A DNA stretch of 64,000 nt from Enterovibrio calviensis DSM 14347 (GTDB taxonomy: Bacteria > Pseudomonadota > Gammaproteobacteria > Enterobacterales > Vibrionaceae), in contig NZ_JHZA01000009.1 in NCBI RefSeq assembly GCF_000621165.1, positions 124,001 through 188,000 of the forward strand. The letters run 5' to 3'. The first letter of the stretch is position 1. The number at the start of each line of letters is the position of its first letter. Position numbers and translations under genes: made by a program. Shown piece by piece: positions 39,136 to 49,014 of this stretch. The notes beneath the pieces were generated by a model. That model did not search any database. It was given only the letters and a program-made list of their open reading frames with translations, and was not told where the DNA came from.

Positions 39136-40830
39136 TTGAACAGCCAACTTATAGGGCTCTTGCACCAAAAGAGTTATATTTCTGAGGTGCAAGTCAAAGA
39201 GCTCTCCGAAGAACAGGTAAAAGGTAACTACTTTTTACCTGATTTTCTTATTTCTCGCGGGTATTTTAGTAGTCTAAGTCTTGCAAAAACCATAGGATCG
39301 ATTCTTGGCGAGGAAGTCCACTCAGTAACTGACTTTCCTTATGAAGATACTTGTAAAAGTGTAAACCAAAAAGAGCTTATTTTTAAACATAAGACACTAC
39401 CACTTAGCAGTACCTTTAATACATTAATTTTAGCAGTCAGTGACCCTACCAATCTCGAGGCCCAAGACGATTTCCGCTTCGCCACTGGCTTGCAAATCAA
39501 ACCGGTTCTTGTTGATCACCAACAATTAGTTGGCGCGATACGCAAACTCTACGGCAAGCAGATAGCATCTACTCATAGTGACTCCAAATCCGTCAGTGAT
39601 TCGGAACTCGAGGATCTTGCTCAATTCGATGACGATGCTAATACTGATGAGCTTGTCACTGACGAAGCCCCGGTTAGCCGCTATATTCAACAAGTATTAA
39701 TGGATGCAGTGCGCAAGCAAGCGTCTGATATTCATTTCGAGCCCTTTGAACAGCGCTATCAAATTCGTTTTCGTTTAGATGGCATTTTGCAAACCCACGG
39801 CTCTCCGCCAGTGGGTATATCACGCCGCTTGTCTACCCGCTTGAAAATCCTTGCCAAGCTAAATATTGCTGAACGCCGCTTACCGCAAGATGGGCGCATC
39901 AAACTGACGTTATCAGACGGAAAGTCCATTGATATGCGTGTTTCCACTTTGCCCACATTGTTTGGCGAGAAAGTGGTGCTTCGTATACTTGATGGCGGCA
40001 GTGTCGCGCTGGACATCGACTCGCTGGGTTACAGTGAAAAACAAAAGCAGGATTACTTGACGGCACTGGATAAACCCCAAGGCTTAATTCTCATGACGGG
40101 TCCAACAGGCAGCGGTAAAACAGTTTCCTTGTATACAGGTCTTAAATACCTCAACACTGCCGAGCGCAACATTTCCACTGCGGAAGACCCAGTCGAAATC
40201 AACTTGCCTGGTATTAACCAAGTTAATATCAACAACGACATCAAGTTGGATTTCGCCACTGCCCTGCGTGCATTCCTGCGCCAAGATCCTGATGTGGTCA
40301 TGGTTGGCGAGATGCGCGATCTTGAAACCGCTGAGATTGGCATCAAAGCAGCGCAAACCGGACACTTGGTATTATCGACACTACACACTAACTCAGCCGC
40401 GGAGAGCATTACCCGTTTGGCGAACATGGGCGTCGCACCCTATAACCTTGCCGCATCGTTAACCTTGATTATTGCGCAACGTCTGGCACGCCGCTTGTGC
40501 CACCATTGCAAAGTGCCTCATGATCAAGATGATCATCAGCTCACAGCCTTGATAGCTCATTACCCAAGTTTGTTACCAACTCATGTGTATCAAGCAAACC
40601 CTGAAGGGTGCGATCACTGTAACCATGGTTATTTGGGTCGGATTGGGATTTATGAAGTGATGCGCATTGACCGTGCGCTGTCTGAAGCCATCGGCAGTGG
40701 CGTATCCGCTTCGCAACTTGAAAGTATTGCCCTTAGTAATGGCATGCTGACGCTTCCTCTTTCTGGCATTGAAAAGCTCAATCAGGGCACCACCAGTCTA
40801 GCAGAACTCCAACGCGTTATTAGCCTGTAA
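39136..40830 (+). CDS. pilB: Type IV pilus assembly ATPase PilB
   Basis: Hexameric ATPase that powers pilin polymerisation. The 564-residue protein has an N-terminal MshEN-type domain (about 1-140), then the ATPase core with Walker A GPTGSGKT (322-329), Asp box, Walker B VVMVGEMRD (388-394) and His box, and a zinc knuckle CHHC/CDHC (Cys455, 458, 492, 495). The start is TTG at 39136: an in-frame TAG lies at 39115, no ATG or GTG exists between, and the next Met is deep in the core. No good Shine-Dalgarno is seen. The first ~460 bases are AT-richer than the rest. Confidence 0.92.
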   Translation: MNSQLIGLLHQKSYISEVQVKELSEEQVKGNYFLPDFLISRGYFSSLSLAKTIGSILGEEVHSVTDFPYEDTCKSVNQKELIFKHKTLPLSSTFNTLILAVSDPTNLEAQDDFRFATGLQIKPVLVDHQQLVGAIRKLYGKQIASTHSDSKSVSDSELEDLAQFDDDANTDELVTDEAPVSRYIQQVLMDAVRKQASDIHFEPFEQRYQIRFRLDGILQTHGSPPVGISRRLSTRLKILAKLNIAERRLPQDGRIKLTLSDGKSIDMRVSTLPTLFGEKVVLRILDGGSVALDIDSLGYSEKQKQDYLTALDKPQGLILMTGPTGSGKTVSLYTGLKYLNTAERNISTAEDPVEINLPGINQVNINNDIKLDFATALRAFLRQDPDVVMVGEMRDLETAEIGIKAAQTGHLVLSTLHTNSAAESITRLANMGVAPYNLAASLTLIIAQRLARRLCHHCKVPHDQDDHQLTALIAHYPSLLPTHVYQANPEGCDHCNHGYLGRIGIYEVMRIDRALSEAIGSGVSASQLESIALSNGMLTLPLSGIEKLNQGTTSLAELQRVISL

Positions 40831-40842
40831 AAAGGAACTCTC

Positions 40843-42066
40843 ATGGCCTCAACGACTCGAAAGCTCTACGTATTCCAATGGCGCGGCAACACCTCCAAAG
40901 GCGCAAAAATCAAAGGGCAATTGCTGGCCTACAACGAACAAGATGCCAGAAGCATATTGGCTGAGCAGCGTGTTCACATCGTCAAAATCAAACGCAGTTC
41001 ACCGTCGTCATGGGTCAAACGCAAAAACACCGCCACAGCCAAAGACATCACCATGTTTACGCGCCAAATGGCGACTATGCTGGAAGCTGGCGTTCCGCTA
41101 GGAGAAACCCTACAACTTTTAAAAACCAGCGCCAAGAAAGCCGAAATGAAGCTTATCATCGGCCAAATTTATAGCCATATCGAAGCGGGATCCTCACTGG
41201 CTCAGGCGATGAAATCAAGCTCAACCCTGTTCGATCAGTTTTACTGCGATCTTGTCGCAACAGGCGAGCAAACCGGTCGCTTAGAGCTTATATTCGCCCG
41301 CATTTGTGTTTATCGCGAAAAGGGCGAAGAAACACGATCCAAAGTCATCAAGGCAATGATTTACCCGAGCATCGTGTTCACGATTGCCCTATTGGTAAGC
41401 ATTGGCATGCTGCTATTTGTTATCCCAACGTTTAAAGATATTTTTTCGTCGTTTAATTCTGAATTACCTTGGTTCACCCAAAAAGTACTTGGCGTATCCG
41501 ATGCGCTACAAAACTATGGCTTGTATATGTTCATTGCCATTGTGGTTGCGGGGCTAGTATTCAAAGCCTATCACCAAAAAAGCTATCAATTTCGGCTTAA
41601 AGCCAGTCGCTTTTCACTTAGCATCCCTATTTTGGGCGATGTACTCACCAAAGCCACACTGGCACGCTTCACTCGCACCCTAGCAACCACCTTCAGTGCG
41701 GGCATTCCTTTACTCAACGGCCTATCCGCTGCAGGAAAAACCGCCAATAACACCTACTTCAAGCAGGTTATCGAGGACGTTCATAAGCAAACGTCAGGGG
41801 GGCGTCCATTGCATCGCGCCATTCAAGAAACAGATGCATTTCCAGACATGATGACGCAAATGGTGATGATTGGCGAAGAGTCCGGCTCACTCGATGACAT
41901 GCTCAACAAAGTGGCGGGATTGTACGAAGCGGACGTCGATAACACCGTCGATAACCTCGGTAAAATCCTCGAACCACTGATCATCGTGACATTGGGGTTA
42001 TTGATCGGCTCCTTGGTGGTTGCCATGTATTTGCCGATGTTCGACTTAATGAGTGTCATGGGCTAA
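40843..42066 (+). CDS. pilC: Type IV pilus inner-membrane platform protein PilC
   Basis: Polytopic platform protein that couples PilB to the pilus. The 407-residue protein has two GspF domains: the first around FTRQMATMLEAGVPL, the second around FTRTLATTFSAGIPLLNG, with hydrophobic segments near 175-200, 225-245 and 378-400. AAAGGAA precedes ATG 40843, 12 bases after pilB. A 167-base gap separates it from pilD, longer than is usual for a tight operon. Confidence 0.95.
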   Translation: MASTTRKLYVFQWRGNTSKGAKIKGQLLAYNEQDARSILAEQRVHIVKIKRSSPSSWVKRKNTATAKDITMFTRQMATMLEAGVPLGETLQLLKTSAKKAEMKLIIGQIYSHIEAGSSLAQAMKSSSTLFDQFYCDLVATGEQTGRLELIFARICVYREKGEETRSKVIKAMIYPSIVFTIALLVSIGMLLFVIPTFKDIFSSFNSELPWFTQKVLGVSDALQNYGLYMFIAIVVAGLVFKAYHQKSYQFRLKASRFSLSIPILGDVLTKATLARFTRTLATTFSAGIPLLNGLSAAGKTANNTYFKQVIEDVHKQTSGGRPLHRAIQETDAFPDMMTQMVMIGEESGSLDDMLNKVAGLYEADVDNTVDNLGKILEPLIIVTLGLLIGSLVVAMYLPMFDLMSVMG

Positions 42067-42233
42067 CCAGCTATTGTCATTTATAGTTCTTTGTTGCATT
42101 GGTAATTTCAATTCTCTTATTACACGAAAATGCTTCTGACTTTCGATAGATGTTTAAATTCAGTGAATAAGAGGATAGAGACCGGCTTCACAACCCGTTA
42201 TCATGTCGCTATACACTACCACTGGATTTCAAC

Positions 42234-43106
42234 ATGGATTGGCTGTTCGACTCACCGAGTCTGTATGTATTTCTCGCGTCTTTATTTGGACTCATCGTTG
42301 GCAGTTTTCTCAATGTCGTCATTTATCGCTTTCCAAAAATGATGGAGGCGCAATGGCGCTCAGAGTGCCACGAGTGCTTTCCTGACGAGATGCCCGCGCC
42401 TAAAGACGATGAGGTATTCAATCTAAGCCTTCCTCGCTCACATTGTCCGTCTTGTCAGGCGCCCGTTAAAGCCATCGACAATGTGCCCGTTCTTAGTTGG
42501 CTAGTACTCGGTGGTAAATGTCGACATTGCAAAACGCCTATCAGTGTTCGTTATCCATTCGTTGAGTTGCTAACCGCAGTGCTCGTTGGCGTCACCGCAT
42601 ATACCTTACCGGGTTCTTACTGGTCGCTGGCTGTGATTGCGGCTACTTTTGTGCTGGTTGCCCTGTGCTTTATCGATATCGACACCATGCTGCTGCCAGA
42701 TCAAATGACGCTTCCGCTAATGTGGAGTGGGATGTTACTGGCTGTAATCGGTATATCTCCCCTTTCGCTACAAGATGCCGTGATTGGTGCCATGGCAGGT
42801 TACCTGTCGCTATGGAGTGTGTTCCAACTCTTTAAGCTGCTTACTGGCAAAGAAGGTATGGGATATGGCGACTTCAAGCTCTTAGCCGCTCTTGGGGCTT
42901 GGCTCGGTTGGCAAGCACTGCCTATGGTGATTTTATTTGCCTCATTTGTTGGTGCAATTTGTGGCATCGTCTTAATGCGCGTAAAAGGGACAGGGAAAGA
43001 AACACCTTTCTCATTTGGCCCTTATCTTGCGATTGCGGGCTGGATTAGTCTGCTCTGGGGCAATAACATCCTAGATTGGTATTTAACGTCTTATTTGGGT
43101 TATTAA
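42234..43106 (+). CDS. pilD: Prepilin peptidase / N-methyltransferase
   Basis: Inner-membrane aspartic protease that cleaves and N-methylates type IV pilins and type II secretion pseudopilins. The 290-residue protein has zinc cysteines Cys71, Cys74, Cys96 and Cys99 (CPSC, CRHC), an acidic site in [11 protein letters not shown] (148-150) and the GxGD-type GYGDFKLL (Asp213), plus about eight hydrophobic segments. Its stop directly abuts the coaE start (TAAATG). Confidence 0.95.
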   Translation: MDWLFDSPSLYVFLASLFGLIVGSFLNVVIYRFPKMMEAQWRSECHECFPDEMPAPKDDEVFNLSLPRSHCPSCQAPVKAIDNVPVLSWLVLGGKCRHCKTPISVRYPFVELLTAVLVGVTAYTLPGSYWSLAVIAATFVLVALCFIDIDTMLLPDQMTLPLMWSGMLLAVIGISPLSLQDAVIGAMAGYLSLWSVFQLFKLLTGKEGMGYGDFKLLAALGAWLGWQALPMVILFASFVGAICGIVLMRVKGTGKETPFSFGPYLAIAGWISLLWGNNILDWYLTSYLGY

Positions 43107-43727
43107 ATGGCTTTTGTTATTGGCGTCACTGGCGGCATTGGTAGCGGAAAAACCACGGTGGCGAATCTGTTTGCAGACAAAGGCATTGAGGTAGTGGATG
43201 CCGATATCATTGCTCGCCAAGTCGTGGAGCGAGGCTCTGATGGACTAAACGCCATCGCCGCGAAATTTGGCGAGACAATGCTGGATGACACCGGCGCACT
43301 TAACCGTGCGGCGCTTCGTGAGCACGTTTTTTCGCACCCCGCAGACAAAGACTGGCTCAATGCATTGCTGCACCCAAAAATTCGCCATGAAATGCGCACC
43401 CAGACTCAGCAAGCTCAATCCCCTTACTGCTTGCTCGTTATTCCTTTGCTTGTTGAAAACGGACTACAAGCCCTGTGTGACCGCGTCCTTGTGGTTGATG
43501 TGCCTGAACAGACCCAAATTGAACGTGCATCACGACGAGACAGCGTCTCAAATGAGCAGGTAAAGCGAATTTTAGCCGCTCAAGCAACGCGAGAGGATAG
43601 ACTTGCCCTTGCCGATGACGTTATCGTTAATGAATGCGCGCAGGACGAACTAATCCGTCAAGTGAACAAGTTGCACCTTCAATACCTGACTTTAGCCGAA
43701 CAAGATACTGAGAATCACCATGAGTAA
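43107..43727 (+). CDS. coaE: Dephospho-CoA kinase
   Basis: Phosphorylates dephospho-CoA, the last step of CoA synthesis. The 206-residue protein has P-loop GGIGSGKTT (residues 9-17), VVDADIIARQVVERG and the LID arginines near ASRRDSVSNEQV. It overlaps zapD by 8 bases. Together with panB and panC at the left of the window this is the third CoA-pathway gene here, though it is not linked to them. Confidence 0.96.
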   Translation: MAFVIGVTGGIGSGKTTVANLFADKGIEVVDADIIARQVVERGSDGLNAIAAKFGETMLDDTGALNRAALREHVFSHPADKDWLNALLHPKIRHEMRTQTQQAQSPYCLLVIPLLVENGLQALCDRVLVVDVPEQTQIERASRRDSVSNEQVKRILAAQATREDRLALADDVIVNECAQDELIRQVNKLHLQYLTLAEQDTENHHE

Positions 43728-44460
43728 CGATACCTTATACGAGCACCCTTTGAATGAGCAGGTTCGCGTTTACCTGCGGCTCGAGTATCTTCTCAAACAA
43801 ATCAATCAGTCATCGTCACTGACCAGTGATTCTCATTGGAGTGTTTTCTTCAAAAGCCTATTCGAGCTGGCTGAGATCTTGGAACAAGTGCAAGTGAAAG
43901 GCGATCTTGCCAAAGATCTTGAAAAGCAACGATCCAAGTTAGAAGCATGGCTTAATGTACCGAATGTCGATACCGAACAACTGACTCAGCTATTGCTAGA
44001 AAGTCGTCGACTACAACAGGTCTTACTTCAAGCTCCTCGATTAGGACAGGCACTGAGAGAAGATAAGTTTCTTTCCTCCATCCGCCAGCGATTCTCAATT
44101 CCAGGCGGAACATGCAGCTTTGACTTACCGTCTCTGCATCATTGGCTGAACCTTCCTTTGGCGCACCGCCAATCTGATGCTAATGCTTGGATAAGCTCCC
44201 TTAAACCGTTGGAAAACGCGCTGACGTTTTGGCTTCGCTTGACGCGAGGAGGCGCTGCGCTTCAACCGAGTATCGTCATCAATGGTTTTTACCAACAAGA
44301 TGTTGAAGGCGCGACCTTGCTTCGTATTCAGATTTCACCGGACTACAACGCATTTCCATTAGTGTCTGGTCATAAATCTCGGTTTGCTATACGCTTCATG
44401 CCGTTTGATGAAAACCAAGCCGTTGCAGATACCATGGCACTATCAATAGCGGTGTGTTAA
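43720..44460 (+). CDS. zapD: Cell division protein ZapD
   Basis: Cytoplasmic factor that bundles FtsZ filaments at the Z ring by binding the FtsZ C-terminal tail. The 246-residue protein matches the ZapD (YacF) layout: an alpha-helical start YEHPLNEQVRVYLRLEYLL and a beta domain with the basic groove near FWLRLTRGG. It is encoded between coaE and yacG, the standard gamma-proteobacterial order coaE-zapD-yacG. Confidence 0.94.
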   Translation: MSNDTLYEHPLNEQVRVYLRLEYLLKQINQSSSLTSDSHWSVFFKSLFELAEILEQVQVKGDLAKDLEKQRSKLEAWLNVPNVDTEQLTQLLLESRRLQQVLLQAPRLGQALREDKFLSSIRQRFSIPGGTCSFDLPSLHHWLNLPLAHRQSDANAWISSLKPLENALTFWLRLTRGGAALQPSIVINGFYQQDVEGATLLRIQISPDYNAFPLVSGHKSRFAIRFMPFDENQAVADTMALSIAVC

Positions 44461-44483
44461 ACAGTTTTTGAAAAGAGGTTTCA

Positions 44484-44681
44484 GTGAATCAAGATAAGCC
44501 TATCATCGTAAAATGCCCACAATGCTCACTTCCCGTTGTATGGGGCGAAATCAGTCCTTTCAGACCGTTTTGCAGCAAGCGCTGCCAGCTTATTGATCTA
44601 GGTGAATGGGCCGACGAAGAAAAGCGCATTGCTGGCGCACCCGATATGTCAGACGGTGATGGTTGGTCGGAAAACCAATAA
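44484..44681 (+). CDS. yacG: DNA gyrase inhibitor YacG (zinc-binding)
   Basis: Small zinc protein that binds GyrB and inhibits gyrase in Escherichia coli. The 65-residue protein has the C4 motif [10 protein letters not shown]...[14 protein letters not shown], in which CPxCS and FCSxRC bind zinc, followed by an acidic tail. GTG at 44484 is the start, with AGAGG about 6 bases upstream. It lies 23 bases after zapD. Confidence 0.94.
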   Translation: MNQDKPIIVKCPQCSLPVVWGEISPFRPFCSKRCQLIDLGEWADEEKRIAGAPDMSDGDGWSENQ

Positions 44682-44726
44682 GACACGATGACGATAATAT
44701 ACTCAGGTAACCTGTGCTTGGGTATA

Positions 44727-44783
44727 TAAGGCTCGAGTCATTTGCGTAACGCTGCTCAAAGCAACGTTTATGACTCGTCCTTA
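44727..44783. repeat. Long imperfect hairpin between yacG and mutT
   Basis: Nested arms TAAGG/CCTTA, CGAGTCAT/ATGACTCG, AACG/CGTT and GCT/AGC fold 57 bases into one interrupted stem. It lies between the convergent yacG and mutT and may end both transcripts, though no U-tract is present. Confidence 0.6.
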
Positions 44784-44794
44784 AGCGTACAATT

Positions 44795-45199
44795 CTAACC
44801 CAATACTTTTTTGATCTTGTCCAACACCGCATCATTCGCTTCTGGGAACGGATAGTTACCAAGCTCCGCAATCTTAACCCATCTCCCCGGCTGTCCTTCT
44901 TTGCCAAATGGCTCGCCATTGAAAGCTTTCACGAGATAAAAATCGAACTGGAGGGCTTTATCAGGATAGTCATGTGCCAGTGATGTAAATGCCTCAAGCG
45001 TTGTAGCCACAATACCCACTTCTTCATCAAGCTCACGTGTCACCGCCTGCTCTGGTGTTTCACCTGCCTCGACTTTGCCGCCAGCAAACTCCCAAAAGCC
45101 GCCTTGGTGCGCTTTAGCAGCGCGTTGAGTAATATAGATTTCACTGCAATCGGCACTAAGAATGATGCCCGCTGCGATGTGTATTTGCTTCTTTTCCAT
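44795..45199 (-). CDS. mutT: 8-oxo-dGTP diphosphatase MutT
   Basis: Nudix hydrolase that clears oxidised dGTP from the nucleotide pool and prevents A:T to C:G changes. The 134-residue protein has the full Nudix box GGKVEAGETPEQAVTRELDEEVGI (read at about residues 40-63) and the N-terminal strand KKQIHIAAGII. It is downstream of secA on the same strand, as in Escherichia coli, but a terminator lies between. Confidence 0.95.
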   Translation of the reverse strand: MEKKQIHIAAGIILSADCSEIYITQRAAKAHQGGFWEFAGGKVEAGETPEQAVTRELDEEVGIVATTLEAFTSLAHDYPDKALQFDFYLVKAFNGEPFGKEGQPGRWVKIAELGNYPFPEANDAVLDKIKKVLG

Positions 45200-45221
45200 G
45201 TAATACGAACTCTCTTTCCAT

Positions 45222-45245
45222 AAAAAAGGCCGCTAAGCGGCCTTT
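45222..45245 (-). terminator. Terminator between secA and mutT
   Basis: The stem AAAGGCCGCT/AGCGGCCTTT around a single A continues with T residues on the - strand. It lies just before mutT, so mutT depends on read-through or its own promoter. Confidence 0.8.
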
Positions 45246-45290
45246 CGGGTGTTATTCAGAGTCTAACCCACTAGGGCTAACACCGTAAAA

Positions 45291-48023
45291 TTAGTTAATT
45301 TTACCGTGACACTGTTTGAACTTCTTACCTGAACCACATGGGCAAGGATCGTTACGACCCACCTTGCGGCCATCGCGAACAACCGTTTCAGAGACGCTTT
45401 CAGAAGCATCACCTTGGTCATCATCTAGCTGGCTGACCGCGTCTGCATGGCTAACTTGTTGACGACGAGCAGCCTCTTCCGCTTGCGCTCTGCGCTGCTC
45501 TTCCATGCGGTCAACTTCTTCAGGCTGTTGAACGCGAACACGGCTCAGCGTCATTACAACGTCTGACTTCAATGAGTCCAGCATGCCTTCAAACAGTTCA
45601 AACGATTCGCGCTTGTACTCTTGTTTAGGGTTTTTCTGTGCATAGCCACGTAGGTGAATACCTTGACGAAGGTGATCCATTGCCGCTAAGTGTTCTTTCC
45701 ACAGGGTATCTAGCGTTTGAAGCATGACGGCTTTTTCGAAGTTACGCAGGGTTTCAACACCGACTGCGCTCTCTTTTGAGCGGTAAACATCAATGATGTT
45801 ATTCAGAATGCGCTCACGCAGCTGTTCTTCATACAGTTTGTCGTCGTTATCCAACCACTCTTGTAGCGGAAGCTCAACGTCAAAGTCGGCTTTCAAACGT
45901 TTTTCCAGACCATCAATGTCCCACATCTCGTCAAGAGATTGAGGCGGAATGTACTGGTCGACGACATCACCGATCACATCCTCGCGGTTGTGCTCAATCA
46001 TCTCGCTAATGTCATTGCTTTCCATCAACTCATCACGCAGCTCGTAAACCACTTTACGTTGATCGTTAGCAACATCATCGAATTCTAGAAGCTGTTTACG
46101 AATGTCGAAGTTTCGACCTTCAACTTTACGTTGGGCGTTTTCAATCGCCTTATTCACCCATGGGTGCTCAATCGCTTCGCCTTCTTCCATGCCCAGCTTC
46201 TTCATCATGTTAGACACACGGTCAGACGCAAAAATGCGCATCAGTGAATCTTCCATCGACAAGTAGAAACGGCTTGAACCTGGGTCACCCTGACGACCAG
46301 AACGACCACGTAACTGGTTATCGATACGGCGAGATTCGTGACGTTCAGTACCAATGATGTGTAAACCACCCGCCGCTTTCACCGCTTCATGGGTCTCACG
46401 CCATTTCGCTTTAATATCGGCAATCTGTTGCTCAGTCGGGTTTTCCAACTTAGCCACGTCAGTCTGCCAGCTACCACCCAACACGATATCCGTACCACGG
46501 CCTGCCATGTTGGTTGCGATTGTCACGGCACCCGGTGAACCCGCATCAGCAACGATATCAGCTTCGTGCGCGTGGAACTTAGCATTCAAGACGGCGTGTT
46601 TCACACCGGCTTGTTTTAGGGCGTTTGAAAGTAGTTCAGACTTCTCGATAGACACAGTACCCACTAGGCTTGGCTGGCCTTTTGCGCTGCGTACTTTGAT
46701 GTCTTCGATAATCGCGGCGAATTTTTCGCGCTCAGTCATATAAACCTGATCCGCCATGTCATCGCGAACCATAGGTTTATTGGTTGGAATAACCACGGTA
46801 TCCAAACCATAAATGGATTGGAATTCGAACGCTTCCGTATCAGCAGTACCTGTCATGCCAGACAGTTTGTCGTACAAACGGAAGAAGTTCTGGAAGGTGA
46901 TAGATGCCAACGTTTGGTTTTCGTTTTGGATCTTAACGCCTTCTTTGGCTTCAACCGCTTGGTGAAGACCTTCAGACCAGCGACGGCCTGGCATAGTACG
47001 ACCCGTGTGCTCATCGACGATGATAACTTCGTTGTCTTTGACGATGTAATCAACGTCTTTTTCGAACAGCACGTGTGCACGCAATGCGGCATTGATATGG
47101 TGAAGCAATGAAATGTTCGCTGGAGAGTAAAGCGTATCGTTCTCTTCCATCAATTCATTTTTCTTCAGCATATCTTCCACAAACTCTTGACCATTTTCAG
47201 TCAGGTGAGCTTGCTTCGATTTCTCGTCTACTGTGAAGTGACCTTCACCGCGATATTCTTCACTGTCTTCTTTGTCTTGGCGGATCAACTGTGGGATCAG
47301 TGCATTGATACGCGTGTACATTTCTGAGCTGTCTTCAGCTGGGCCAGAAATGATCAGTGGCGTACGCGCTTCATCGATAAGGATGGAGTCGACTTCATCG
47401 ACCACTGCGAAGTAGCGCTCACGCTGAACACGGTCTTCAGCACGAAATGCCATGTTGTCACGCAGGTAATCAAAACCGAATTCGTTATTTGTTCCATAAA
47501 GAATATCCGCTAAGTAAGCCGCTTTTTTCTCTGGAGGTGGCATGTTTGGCACGTTAATGCCAACAGTCATATCAAGGAATTCAAACAACGCGCGGTTGGT
47601 TTCGGCATCACGCTTAGCAAGGTAGTCATTCACGGTAACAATGTGAACGCCCTTACCCGTTAACGCATGCAGGTAAGCAGGCAGTGTTGCGGTCAGGGTT
47701 TTACCTTCACCTGTGCGCATTTCTGCGATTTGGCCATTGTTAAGAACCATACCGCCAATCAGCTGCACGTCGAAGTGACGCATACCGAATACACGTTTAG
47801 AGGCTTCACGCACGGTGGCAAACGCTTCAGGCAAAATAACATCAAGCGATTCCCCCTGTTCGATACGCTGACGATATTCAGCAGTTTTCGCTTTTAGGTC
47901 ATCATCACTGAGTGCTTCAAACTGAGGCTCAAGATTATTGATTTCGTTTACGACTTTACGAAGGCGGCGCAGTGTGCGGTCATTGCGGCTTCCGATTACT
48001 TTGGTGATTAGTTTCGATAACAT
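45291..48023 (-). CDS. secA: Preprotein translocase ATPase SecA
   Basis: Motor ATPase that drives proteins through SecYEG. The 910-residue protein has Walker A MRTGEGKT (102-109), the [19 protein letters not shown] switch, helicase-like motifs ([36 protein letters not shown]), scaffold and wing domains, and a zinc-binding C-terminus [14 protein letters not shown]. It is divergent from dciA. No secM gene was found between dciA/lpxC and secA, unlike in enterobacteria. Confidence 0.97.
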   Translation of the reverse strand: MLSKLITKVIGSRNDRTLRRLRKVVNEINNLEPQFEALSDDDLKAKTAEYRQRIEQGESLDVILPEAFATVREASKRVFGMRHFDVQLIGGMVLNNGQIAEMRTGEGKTLTATLPAYLHALTGKGVHIVTVNDYLAKRDAETNRALFEFLDMTVGINVPNMPPPEKKAAYLADILYGTNNEFGFDYLRDNMAFRAEDRVQRERYFAVVDEVDSILIDEARTPLIISGPAEDSSEMYTRINALIPQLIRQDKEDSEEYRGEGHFTVDEKSKQAHLTENGQEFVEDMLKKNELMEENDTLYSPANISLLHHINAALRAHVLFEKDVDYIVKDNEVIIVDEHTGRTMPGRRWSEGLHQAVEAKEGVKIQNENQTLASITFQNFFRLYDKLSGMTGTADTEAFEFQSIYGLDTVVIPTNKPMVRDDMADQVYMTEREKFAAIIEDIKVRSAKGQPSLVGTVSIEKSELLSNALKQAGVKHAVLNAKFHAHEADIVADAGSPGAVTIATNMAGRGTDIVLGGSWQTDVAKLENPTEQQIADIKAKWRETHEAVKAAGGLHIIGTERHESRRIDNQLRGRSGRQGDPGSSRFYLSMEDSLMRIFASDRVSNMMKKLGMEEGEAIEHPWVNKAIENAQRKVEGRNFDIRKQLLEFDDVANDQRKVVYELRDELMESNDISEMIEHNREDVIGDVVDQYIPPQSLDEMWDIDGLEKRLKADFDVELPLQEWLDNDDKLYEEQLRERILNNIIDVYRSKESAVGVETLRNFEKAVMLQTLDTLWKEHLAAMDHLRQGIHLRGYAQKNPKQEYKRESFELFEGMLDSLKSDVVMTLSRVRVQQPEEVDRMEEQRRAQAEEAARRQQVSHADAVSQLDDDQGDASESVSETVVRDGRKVGRNDPCPCGSGKKFKQCHGKIN

Positions 48024-48470
48024 GGCTTTGCCGTTTCTCTCATTTTTTTCGCTTTAGCGTGGGGGCCAAAGCCAGGATACTGCGAGGCAGAGAAAGTCAG
48101 CATGCCCCTCTGCTCAAAATTCTTTTTTGGAAAAGTTAGCGACTATTCTTTTCGTGGTTTTGATCTTGTGCCTCGATTTGGTGTTTTCAAGGCCAGTGGA
48201 TCATTTAATCAAACTAGATTAGCACTTAGGGTAATTATCATAAGCCATATCGGCGGTACAGCCCACCTGTAATGCGGGTCGAGTCTCGTTAGATAACAAA
48301 AATTAGAACCCGCCCAACGAGCAACGCCAAGTTAGTGCATTTTGTGTTCGATATTAGTGCATTTTATCTTCAGTTATTCTTTCACTTTTTCTCTGTTCTA
48401 TGTAACAGGCATGGTGAGAACCCAAAAGCCCTGTTACTCTTTGAGGCAGTGCAACAACTGCGAATTGATT
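48024..48470. other. secA/dciA divergent intergenic region (447 bases)
   Basis: It should carry the secA and dciA promoters. Two 12-base direct repeats TTAGTGCATTTT lie at 48332-48343 and 48354-48365, with a 22-base period. Upstream, GCGGGT/ACCCGC (48274/48308) and CTCGTT/AACGAG (48285/48316) could interlock as a pseudoknot. An open frame from 48342 continues into dciA, but its first 43 codons look like leader. No secM-like arrest peptide was recognised. Confidence 0.55.
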
Positions 48471-48941
48471 ATGAGAGACCATAGACCGAAAGCTGCGCAA
48501 GATTTACTGGAAAATGGCCTAACTGGACAAGTCCGTCAAAGGGCGATGGTGCTCTCGCAGCTCAGCCAACAAGTGAAAGCTCTGCTTCCTCCTGCATCCG
48601 CACAGCATTGCCGTGTCGCAAATTACCGCGATGGCATTCTGATCTTAGAGTGCGGGTCTTCCTCATGGGCGACGCGACTCAACTATGACCGCCATACGTT
48701 AATGTCGGCGCTTCGCCGCGATACTTTGCCATCACTGATGACTATAGAAATTAAAGTTAACCCAGAATTGGCAAGACGAGAGCAAGCTGAAGCAGAAAAG
48801 ATAGAGAAAGCAAAAGAATGGCGCACGGTAAGCCCAGCCGCGGCTGAGTGCTTAAGGATGATCGCGCAGTCAGCGCCTGAGAAAGTGAAAAAGAAATTGG
48901 AAGCCATTGCTGAATTGGCAGAACGAAACCGCAGTAAATAG
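48471..48941 (+). CDS. dciA: DciA family helicase-loading factor (DUF721)
   Basis: In bacteria without dnaC, DciA loads the replicative helicase DnaB at the origin. ATG 48471 gives 156 residues starting MRDHRPKAAQDLL. The DUF721 core is seen in CRVANYRDGILILEC and SSSWATRLNYDR, followed by a basic helical C-terminus (KKKLEAIAELAERNRSK). The ORF extends upstream to 48342 in unrelated sequence, and an ATG at 48411 is possible, but the conserved start is MRDHRP. Its place between secA and lpxC is typical of vibrios. Confidence 0.9.
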   Translation: MRDHRPKAAQDLLENGLTGQVRQRAMVLSQLSQQVKALLPPASAQHCRVANYRDGILILECGSSSWATRLNYDRHTLMSALRRDTLPSLMTIEIKVNPELARREQAEAEKIEKAKEWRTVSPAAAECLRMIAQSAPEKVKKKLEAIAELAERNRSK

Positions 48942-48967
48942 AACCTCAGTTCAATAAAAAATGACAT

Positions 48968-48999
48968 AAAAAAACCGGCGTATTATCGCCGGTTTTTTT
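48968..48999. terminator. Bidirectional terminator between dciA and lpxC
   Basis: The stem CCGGCG/CGCCGG with loop TATTAT is flanked by A and T runs. It serves the convergent genes. Confidence 0.9.
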
Positions 49000-49014
49000 G
49001 TGTTCATAACTTGC

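Noticed and set aside
48342-48470. N-terminal extension of DciA
   Set aside because: DciA proteins start MRDHRP. The upstream 43 codons are unrelated, partly hydrophobic and contain one of the direct repeats, so they are taken as leader.
48024-48470. secM-type secretion monitor upstream of secA
   Set aside because: secM lies on the secA strand in enterobacteria; no frame with a signal peptide and arrest motif was seen on that strand here.
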